Below, in pieces: positions 1 through 5,898 of a stretch of DNA of 8,048 bases. The notes beneath the pieces are model-generated. The model made no database searches. It was not told where the DNA came from and worked only from the letters and a program-made list of their open reading frames with translations. The number at the start of each line of letters is the position of its first letter. Position 1 is the first letter of the stretch. Made by a program: the position numbers and the translations under genes. Origin of the DNA: Nitrospirota bacterium (GTDB lineage Bacteria > Nitrospirota > Thermodesulfovibrionia > Thermodesulfovibrionales > Magnetobacteriaceae); assembly GCA_015233485.1 (NCBI GenBank), contig JADFXO010000173.1, positions 1 to 8,048 on the forward strand. The letters are read 5' to 3'.

Positions 1-696
1 GGCAAATATGGCTGCCGCGATTAACAAACCCAGGGCCGCCTCCTTGGGTGAGCGTTTTATCCATAATGCATAAAACACAACCGGGGCAAATATAAGTGCC
101 TGGGGTTTAATGAGCAGGGCTATGGTAAAGGCTGCTATACCCGGTAAAACCGTGCCTCCGGATAAAAGCCCCACAGTTACGACTATGAAAAGCGTAAAAA
201 TGGAGTCCACCTGCCCCCAGGCCGCTGAATTGATTATCACCGCAGGGTTGAACGCGTAAAAGGAAGCAAATATGAGGGCGTGTGAAAGGGAAAAACGCTT
301 CCTGCCCATAACGTAAATGACGTGGGTGGTAAGAAGGTCGCATAAAATATTGGGAAGCTTAATTAAAACCAGGTAAGAGGTGGAATTGAAGTCCAGATGC
401 AGTGCCATTTTTATCTTTCCGATAAGGTAAAGGACATACATGTATCCGGGCGGGTAGTCCGCGAATATGTCACCTGAGAAGAATCCGGCAAAACCTCTAT
501 CTGCTACAATCTCCGCCCATGACTTGAACGTGGTTATATCCACTGGAAATCCCTCAATGAAGGCTGCAACGATGAGTCTCAGAACTAAAGCGATGAAAAG
601 CATCGGTACATAAGTAACATTGTTCGAGGGCTCTTTCATAGGCGGTTCTTTACTTTCGTCCTGGGTATTTCCTCCGATAGTTACGCCGTATATCAC
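1..696 (-). CDS. Gpi18-like (COG5542-type) GT-C glycosyltransferase, N-terminal 232 residues; 3' end lies beyond the left edge
   Basis: This open frame runs leftwards off position 1 without a stop, so only the N-terminal part is present. It looks like a polytopic GT-C transferase of the Gpi18-like mannosyltransferase type, a group that moves a sugar from a polyprenyl-phosphate donor to an acceptor on the outer face of the membrane. Visible motifs, numbered from the GTG start, are an acidic first outer loop after helix 1 (D53 in PVDITTFKSWA), DYPPGYMYVLY at 80-90, LIKLPNILCDL at 111-121, the family-typical NPAVIINSAAWGQVDS at 150-165 and KPQAL at 197-201. Helices lie near 30-48, 85-100, 108-130, 135-150, 165-178, 183-197 and 200-212. 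The GTG at 696 is preferred because GGAGG lies 12 nt upstream. The ATG at 639 in the same frame lacks a well-placed ribosome site but would still keep helix 1. GC in three sampled 60-base lines is about 50%, higher than in genes 1 and 2. The donor and acceptor cannot be read from the sequence. Confidence 0.85.
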   Translation of the reverse strand, partial: MIYGVTIGGNTQDESKEPPMKEPSNNVTYVPMLFIALVLRLIVAAFIEGFPVDITTFKSWAEIVADRGFAGFFSGDIFADYPPGYMYVLYLIGKIKMALHLDFNSTSYLVLIKLPNILCDLLTTHVIYVMGRKRFSLSHALIFASFYAFNPAVIINSAAWGQVDSIFTLFIVVTVGLLSGGTVLPGIAAFTIALLIKPQALIFAPVVFYALWIKRSPKEAALGLLIAAAIFA

Positions 697-708
697 TTTA
701 GTGGCTTG

Positions 709-713
709 CCTCC
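709..713 (-). promoter_or_regulatory. Shine-Dalgarno GGAGG that favours the GTG start at 696
   Basis: On the minus strand GGAGG stands 12 nt before GTG 696, somewhat long but workable. The next in-frame candidate, ATG 639, has only a second GGAGG about 27 nt upstream, which is too far. An ATG overlapping the GGAGG (minus strand, 716-714) is followed after four codons by a stop and is not the start. Confidence 0.5.
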
Positions 714-735
714 ATGTATAATTAACGTCCAAACA

Positions 736-764
736 ATTATACCACAATTACAATTCCATAACAA
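736..764 (-). promoter_or_regulatory. Sigma-70/sigma-A promoter of the leftward Gpi18-like gene
   Basis: On the minus strand a TTGTTA -35 box (764-759) is followed after exactly 17 bp by a perfect TATAAT -10 box (741-736). Transcription would start near 729, leaving a leader of about 33 nt before the GTG at 696 with the GGAGG inside it. The match is strong in both sequence and spacing. Confidence 0.75.
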
Positions 765-782
765 TTTAAGAACCATGTGCAA

Positions 783-810
783 GCGCTCGTTAAGTGTCCC
801 TCTTAAGCGC
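783..810. repeat. Small bulged inverted repeat between the divergent promoters
   Basis: GCGC, a 3-nt bulge and TTAAG (783-794) pair with CTTAA and GCGC (802-810) across a 7-nt loop. There is no T-run on either side, so it is not an intrinsic terminator. It lies about 20 bp upstream of the leftward -35 box and could be a protein-binding dyad, or chance. Confidence 0.3.
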
Positions 811-941
811 CTCAGTGATTTATTTATCGATTAGCGACTACGGATTACGACCCAAATTAACGGCTGCTTCATACACTCCTGACCTATCGGCAAGTTGATA
901 TAAAAGCTTAATTCCGTAAAAGAACTTTAATTAATGGCGCA

Positions 942-954
942 GTCAATGATTGAC
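942..954. promoter_or_regulatory. 13-bp perfect dyad GTCAAT-G-ATTGAC, possible operator
   Basis: Two 6-bp arms are exact reverse complements around a single central G. The dyad lies 25 bp upstream of the -35 box of the rightward promoter and includes most of a TTGACA hexamer at 950-955. The position suits an activator or repressor site, but no regulator gene is in the window and no second copy was seen. Confidence 0.3.
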
Positions 955-979
955 AAAAATGGATGTAATATGGTAATTA

Positions 980-1009
980 ATGACACCGTCAAAATAAGAG
1001 AGTTATATT
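980..1009 (+). promoter_or_regulatory. Probable promoter of the three-gene rightward cluster
   Basis: ATGACA (980-985, five of six consensus bases) is followed after 18 bp by TATATT (1004-1009, five of six). Transcription would begin near 1016, giving a leader of about 50 nt before gene 1. A perfect TTGACA at 950-955 has no good -10 box at 16-18 bp and is the weaker candidate. Confidence 0.55.
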
Positions 1010-1054
1010 TCGGGTTATTTGTTTAACAGCTGCACTGGTTACGAAGACCTGCCA

Positions 1055-1063
1055 AAGGAGGTG
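1055..1063 (+). promoter_or_regulatory. Very strong but closely spaced Shine-Dalgarno of gene 1
   Basis: AAGGAGGTG is complementary to nine bases of the 16S rRNA tail, but only 4 nt separate GGAGG from ATG 1066. The GTG at 1063 overlaps the site and cannot be the start. ATG 1066 is supported because the paralogue also begins MTIS. The next in-frame ATG (1108) would remove the conserved N-terminus. Confidence 0.7.
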
Positions 1064-1065
1064 TG

Positions 1066-3426
1066 ATGACAATATCGGATGTCTTTGGACGTAACAAGTA
1101 TTATATTATGTTCATTCTTGCCTACATTGTGATCACATTATCTCCGTTGCTGAACGCCGGTTTTTACGATGACGATCAAGCTAGTTCATATGTGAGAGGG
1201 ACATTAGTCAGCAAAGGCATGCAATTGAATCTATCAAGCTATTTAGCAGATTATATTAACTTTTCTATAGATGGCAATAAATACTGGATAAAAGAAACGG
1301 GCAGGTTTTTTCCTCTATCAGCTTTTCCAGGAACCCTGCCTTTCTACATATTTTATTCACAAGATACAGTTATATTTTTGAATATCTTAAAGATATTATC
1401 TCTTTGCTTAAATATTTTGTTATATGGATATTTAATATGGTTAATCACAAAATCAGAAATGTTATCTCTCTTATCGATGTTACTAATTCCCGTTTTTTTT
1501 CAATTTCGGGTATATCATGACCCTATACTTTCTTACCCTTTTTTACTTTCTTTTGTATTATTATACGCGCTTTTATCTTTAATTTCATTGCAACAATACC
1601 TGGTAAAAGGCAAAATATACTACCTGGTGCTCAGTATGCTTTTATATTTAGCCGGATGTCTTACTTATGAAATTTCTTATCTGTTCTTCATTCTTCATTT
1701 TATTTTGATCTATTTTCAGATAAATAATTTGAAAATGGCACTTAAACAAACTTCTCCATTTATTATAATCGTAATATTTTTGGGAATTTTATCTCTGTTT
1801 CTAAGACATAATGCACCCCATATTTTGGGACAATATACCATTAACCTTAACTTTTATTTGTACTTTAAGACTTTTATGAATCAAACGTTGTCATCATTAC
1901 CGATGTCTTATATAATTTTTACTCTTCCTAATCGTATTCATCATATTGCCTATATTACAGTTAACTATAACCCCATTAGAAGTGTAATCAGTTCTGTATT
2001 GTTTGTAGTCTTACTTTACATGCTTTTCACAAAATTATCTTTAAAAGATGTTGAACATAAATTCCTGATAATATTTGGTTCTGTATTGTGTTTTATCCCG
2101 GGTCTTATGATTGCTGCATCGCCTAAATTTCAATCTGAAGTAACCTTAGGTAAAGGGTATTTACCTGTATATATTCAATATTATGGAATGCTGCTTTTAT
2201 TGACCGGAGCCGTTTTGTGGCTATCAAAAACGTTATACTTGCAAAAAAATAGATATTTAAAGCACGTTTTGGTGATAATTTTAGCAATAGTCAATTTTTT
2301 GAATATTCAAACCAATGCCGCAGTAATTGAGGTATTCAATGGATCTCCGCAATCGTTAATGGGGAATTCAAGGATGTTATTCGAACACGCATTGAAAGAT
2401 GATATATTAGCCAACGTTCCGGATGGTGCTATGATTCTATCTACAAATAGTTCAGCAGGATTTAATCTGTTTACCAATTCAAGTTTCTTTTATACTAATA
2501 TGCCTATTGGAAGCACAAGATACCAATTTCATATCATGGAAGAATATAATGTCGGCAAATTGCAATACGCGGATCTCAATAAATATATTCTTGAAAACAA
2601 GTTGTATATTACTCAGTATACACCAGGCAATCCGCCAAAGGGATACTTGTTATTGGCAAAAGTCAAAAGCTTCGATCCGGCCGCTAAATTCAAATTTATT
2701 TTTAACGAGCCAAGAGTGTTCACAACTATAAGCAAAAATTCTGAAAACTATGTTCTCATTGGCACTACATTACTGACAAATACAGATGGCAAACAACTTG
2801 TTAAATACACTAAAGTACCGTTGGATAAAATGACGTGCAGAAAAATGGACGCTAAATACTGTATGGTCGATGATCCTGTAACCAATGCCGATTACATATC
2901 AATAGATTTGCCCAGGGAAACTATTTCAGGGTCGGGAGCCCAAAATACTCAAACCAATATATTTTTGGATGATAATTTCACGATTGAACTATCGGTAAAA
3001 CCCCAAAATAAACAGTTTGCCAATGCCGATATAATCAGCAATCATCCCGGATTTCATGACCATGAAGGTTTTGCTATCGAAAACGCCGATCCAGCACACC
3101 CCAATAACAATGTTTATGGTTTTGGTATTGGAAATGGACATGAATGGTCTGGGTTCGCAAGATTTGAACTTACGGTTAATCGATGGAACCATATTGCAAT
3201 CGTTAAGGAGAGTAATAAAATTATAACCTACCTGAATGGAAAGATAGTTGCCCAACAAGACATTATCGATACCATTAAAAATAGTGAAATGCCCTTAATA
3301 ATTGGTAATTGGTATCGGGGGGACAGACCGTTTAATGGTTCAATTGGCAAGTTCAATATATTAAATGTTCCGCTGTCAGAAAATGAAGTAAAATTGCGTT
3401 ACAAATCGGTATTGAGTATAATATGA
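1066..3426 (+). CDS. GT-C-like polytopic membrane protein with C-terminal LamG/ConA-like jellyroll domain (paralogue 1)
   Basis: The protein has 786 residues. About 11 hydrophobic helices are visible (near 11-30, 101-126, 133-148, 152-178, 185-200, 203-217, 230-247, 303-323, 333-352, 366-388 and 398-416). Basic residues cluster in the loops predicted to face inward, which puts the C-terminal half outside. The first outer loop (31-100) carries FYDDD (33-37), RG and GRFFPL, resembling the acidic catalytic loop of GT-C enzymes and the DD...GR layout of GtrII-type glucosyltransferases. TYE follows at 200-202. Residues about 425-610 are a soluble region of no recognised fold. Residues about 615-785 look like a LamG_3/concanavalin A-like jellyroll: NFTIELSVKP, HPGFHDHEGFAIEN, NRWNHIAIV, YLNGK, PLIIGNWYRGDRPFNGSIGKFNILN. 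By inference it transfers a sugar outside the membrane, with the jellyroll binding glycan. It is the first gene of the cluster and is AT-rich, especially the membrane half (18-28% GC in two sampled lines). The jellyroll is firm; the transferase assignment is moderate. Confidence 0.8.
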   Translation: MTISDVFGRNKYYIMFILAYIVITLSPLLNAGFYDDDQASSYVRGTLVSKGMQLNLSSYLADYINFSIDGNKYWIKETGRFFPLSAFPGTLPFYIFYSQDTVIFLNILKILSLCLNILLYGYLIWLITKSEMLSLLSMLLIPVFFQFRVYHDPILSYPFLLSFVLLYALLSLISLQQYLVKGKIYYLVLSMLLYLAGCLTYEISYLFFILHFILIYFQINNLKMALKQTSPFIIIVIFLGILSLFLRHNAPHILGQYTINLNFYLYFKTFMNQTLSSLPMSYIIFTLPNRIHHIAYITVNYNPIRSVISSVLFVVLLYMLFTKLSLKDVEHKFLIIFGSVLCFIPGLMIAASPKFQSEVTLGKGYLPVYIQYYGMLLLLTGAVLWLSKTLYLQKNRYLKHVLVIILAIVNFLNIQTNAAVIEVFNGSPQSLMGNSRMLFEHALKDDILANVPDGAMILSTNSSAGFNLFTNSSFFYTNMPIGSTRYQFHIMEEYNVGKLQYADLNKYILENKLYITQYTPGNPPKGYLLLAKVKSFDPAAKFKFIFNEPRVFTTISKNSENYVLIGTTLLTNTDGKQLVKYTKVPLDKMTCRKMDAKYCMVDDPVTNADYISIDLPRETISGSGAQNTQTNIFLDDNFTIELSVKPQNKQFANADIISNHPGFHDHEGFAIENADPAHPNNNVYGFGIGNGHEWSGFARFELTVNRWNHIAIVKESNKIITYLNGKIVAQQDIIDTIKNSEMPLIIGNWYRGDRPFNGSIGKFNILNVPLSENEVKLRYKSVLSII

Positions 3427-3458
3427 TAAAATGCCATAAAACCACAAGGATAGGGCTA

Positions 3459-3477
3459 TATACCGCGTTGGCGTATA
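3459..3477 (+). repeat. Imperfect hairpin in the gap between genes 1 and 2
   Basis: TATACCGC (3459-3466) pairs with GCGTATA (3471-3477) with one bulged C and a GTTG loop. No T-run follows, so it should not stop transcription. It might act as an mRNA stability or processing element between the two paralogues. The rest of the 98-bp gap holds only AAGAGG (3508-3513), 11 nt before ATG 3525. Confidence 0.3.
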
Positions 3478-3524
3478 ACCGCTAACATAATGCTATGAAC
3501 GTTTACTAAGAGGTTTTTATTATT

Positions 3525-5846
3525 ATGACAATATCAAATATTTTTAAAAGAAACAAATATTATATTATTTTCATTCTTGCATATGTAGTTATAACAGTAT
3601 CTCCATTGCTGAATGGTGGATTTTACTCTGACGACCGCACTAATTCCAGTTTAAGAGGTGCATTTATTGTCAACGGCAGGCAGGTGAATCTATCAAGCGT
3701 ATGCTACGCCAATTATACAATATTTAAACAGTGGGTAACAAATGTTGGCAGATTTTACCCTTTAGCTTATCTTGCCCCTGGATACCTCATTTACTACTTA
3801 TTTTATTCACAAGATAACGTTATTATTTTGAATATCTTAAAGATAGTATTTCTTTGCACAAATATTTTGTTATATGGATACTTAATTTGGTTAACCACAA
3901 AATCAGAAATACTATCTCTTTTATCGATGTTGGTCATTCCTATTTTTTATCAATTCAGACTTTATCACGATCCTATACTTTCTTTCCCATTTTTACTTTA
4001 TTTGATATTTTTCTATGCACTGTTGTCTTTAATTTTATTGCAACAGTACATAGTAAAAGCTAAAAAATCCTACCTGGTGCTCAGTCTGTTTTTATTTTTG
4101 GCAGGATGTCTTACATACGAAATCTCGTATCTTTTCTTCATTCTTCATTTTATTTTAATCTATTTTCAAAGAAATAATTTAAAAACGGCAATAAAACAAA
4201 CTATTCCATTTTTCATAATTGTAGTAATTCTAGGATTATTAACTCTATATCTAAGGCATAATATATCCGGTATCCCGTCAACCTACGCCCCTAATCTTGA
4301 TTTGCGTTTGTACTTTAAGACATTGGCAAAGCAAACATTGTCGTCATTGCCGCTATCTTCTATAATCTTCAATAGATTTCGTCATGTTACCGATATTAAA
4401 GTTAATAATATTCTTATTATAAACGCAATCAGCTGTACGTTATTTATAGTTTTATTTTATAAACTATTCTCAAAATTATCCTTAAAATCAGAGGAACCTA
4501 GATTCCTTATTATATTTGGTTCTGCGTTATCCGTTATCCCTGCGCTTATGATAGCGGCATCGCCTAAATTCCAACATGAAGTTACCATTCGCAACGGGTA
4601 TTTACCTGTATATATTCAATATCATGGAATACTGCTTTTGTTAACTGGAGCCTTTTTGTGGCTATCAAAATCTTTACATATAAATATAACGAAACATTTT
4701 AAATATATATTGATAATAATATTGACAATAGTCAATTTTATAAATATTCAAAATAATGCTGAAGTTATTGAAATTTACAATGGATATCTCGGCATGCTAA
4801 ATGGTAGTTCCGGGATGTTATTCGAACACGCATTGCAAGATGATATATTAGCTAAAGTTCCGGATGGCGCTGTAATTATAACAATGGAGGATATCACTCC
4901 GGAATATTTTTATACGCATATGCCTAATAGAAAAACAAGATACCAATTTCATAGCATCGAGGAATACAATAGTGGCAAATTGCAATATGCGGATCTCAAT
5001 AAATTTATTCTTGAGAACAAATTGTATATTATTCGATATACGCCTGGCAATCCCCCCAAGGGATATTTTTTGTTGGGAAAAGTTATAAGCTTAGACTCAA
5101 CCACTGAATACAAATTTATTTTTAGCGACTCCAAAATATTCACAACTATAAGCAAGAGCTCTGAGGACTACGTGCTTGTAGGTGCTTCAATAATAAGAAA
5201 TACAGATGAAAAATCTGTGGTTAAATACAATAAAATACCGATGAATAAAATAACATGCAGAAAAATGGACTCTAAATACTGTCTGATAGATGACCCTATA
5301 ATACATGCAGACTACATATCTTTAGATTTATCCAGGGAAACTATCTCGGGAACTGGAACTCAAAAGACACAAACCCTGATTTATTTGGATAATAATTTTA
5401 CGATTGAACTATCAGTAAAACCAAAGATTAAACAAGTTCCTTATGCCGATATAATCAGCAATCATCCCGGGTTTTATGACCACGAAGGATTTGCCATAGA
5501 AAACACCGATCCTGTCAATCCCAATAACAATGTTTATGGCTTTGGTATTGGAAATGGACATGAGTGGACAGGTTACGCAAAATTTGCACTTAAGGTTAAT
5601 CGCTGGAACCATATCGTAATCGTTAATGAAAATAATAAAATCACAGCCTATCTGAATGGAGAGACAATTTCTCAAAAAGATATTGTCGATAACATTAAAA
5701 ATAGCAATATGCCTTTAATAATAGGTAACTGGTTTCGTGGTGACAGACCGTTTAATGGATCAATTGGTAAGTTTAACGTATTAAATGTTCCTCTGTCGGC
5801 AAATGAAGTGCAGTTGCATTATAAAGCACTATTAAGTAAAATGTGA
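3525..5846 (+). CDS. GT-C-like polytopic membrane protein with C-terminal LamG/ConA-like jellyroll domain (paralogue 2)
   Basis: The protein has 773 residues and is colinear with gene 1 from end to end, so the pair arose by tandem duplication. The first 30 residues differ at only 6 positions, and the jellyroll (about 605-770) is roughly three quarters identical by eye. The first outer loop keeps FYSDD (33-37), RG and GRFYPL but otherwise differs and is slightly shorter. TYE is kept at 197-199. Helix pattern, middle region (about 420-600) and the CRKMDSKYC cysteine pair (C578, C586) match the neighbour. Jellyroll landmarks are HPGFYDHEGFAIEN, NRWNHIVIV, YLNGE and RGDRPFNGSIGKFNVLN. ATG 3525 is chosen because MTIS is shared with gene 1; its ribosome site, AAGAGG, is weaker than that of gene 1. 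The likely role is the same kind of extracytoplasmic transfer with another donor or acceptor. The frame is intact, so this is not a decaying copy. Confidence 0.8.
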   Translation: MTISNIFKRNKYYIIFILAYVVITVSPLLNGGFYSDDRTNSSLRGAFIVNGRQVNLSSVCYANYTIFKQWVTNVGRFYPLAYLAPGYLIYYLFYSQDNVIILNILKIVFLCTNILLYGYLIWLTTKSEILSLLSMLVIPIFYQFRLYHDPILSFPFLLYLIFFYALLSLILLQQYIVKAKKSYLVLSLFLFLAGCLTYEISYLFFILHFILIYFQRNNLKTAIKQTIPFFIIVVILGLLTLYLRHNISGIPSTYAPNLDLRLYFKTLAKQTLSSLPLSSIIFNRFRHVTDIKVNNILIINAISCTLFIVLFYKLFSKLSLKSEEPRFLIIFGSALSVIPALMIAASPKFQHEVTIRNGYLPVYIQYHGILLLLTGAFLWLSKSLHINITKHFKYILIIILTIVNFINIQNNAEVIEIYNGYLGMLNGSSGMLFEHALQDDILAKVPDGAVIITMEDITPEYFYTHMPNRKTRYQFHSIEEYNSGKLQYADLNKFILENKLYIIRYTPGNPPKGYFLLGKVISLDSTTEYKFIFSDSKIFTTISKSSEDYVLVGASIIRNTDEKSVVKYNKIPMNKITCRKMDSKYCLIDDPIIHADYISLDLSRETISGTGTQKTQTLIYLDNNFTIELSVKPKIKQVPYADIISNHPGFYDHEGFAIENTDPVNPNNNVYGFGIGNGHEWTGYAKFALKVNRWNHIVIVNENNKITAYLNGETISQKDIVDNIKNSNMPLIIGNWFRGDRPFNGSIGKFNVLNVPLSANEVQLHYKALLSKM

Positions 5847-5898
5847 TACAACCGGCGATGAACATAGAAAGGATAAAAGTGGAAGCCATTTATTATAT

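Larger units (their letters stand above)
697..1065. other. Divergent intergenic region of 369 bp
   Basis: This gap separates the leftward transferase from the rightward three-gene cluster. It holds a promoter for each direction (736-764 leftward, 980-1009 rightward), a bulged hairpin at 783-810, a 13-bp dyad at 942-954 and the Shine-Dalgarno of gene 1. I see no plausible small gene, tRNA or riboswitch-like fold. The stretch 815-940 shows nothing recognisable apart from a weak direct repeat, GATTAGCGAC and GATTACGAC (829 and 843). Confidence 0.7.

Noticed and set aside
107..343. Minus-strand frame of 78 codons
   Set aside because: It lies in another frame of the Gpi18-like gene, which has clear family motifs over the same bases.
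829..851. Short direct repeat GATTAGCGAC / GATTACGAC
   Set aside because: There are only two imperfect copies 14 bp apart, with no third copy. This is within chance expectation for an intergenic region.
950..979. Promoter using the perfect TTGACA at 950
   Set aside because: At 17-18 bp spacing only GTAATT or TAATTA is present, and TAATAT lies just 10 bp away. The 980-1009 pair fits better.
2989..3258. Minus-strand frame of 89 codons that resembles another minus-strand frame at 5412-5675
   Set aside because: Both are antisense to the jellyroll coding region. They look alike only because the sense genes are paralogues.
3427..3524. Intrinsic terminator or separate promoter between genes 1 and 2
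   Set aside because: The hairpin at 3459-3477 has no T-run, and no -35/-10 pair with acceptable spacing was found.
1066..5846. The tandem pair as an assembly duplication
   Set aside because: The copies differ throughout at both DNA and protein level (about a quarter of jellyroll residues, more in the outer loop), so they are old, separate genes.
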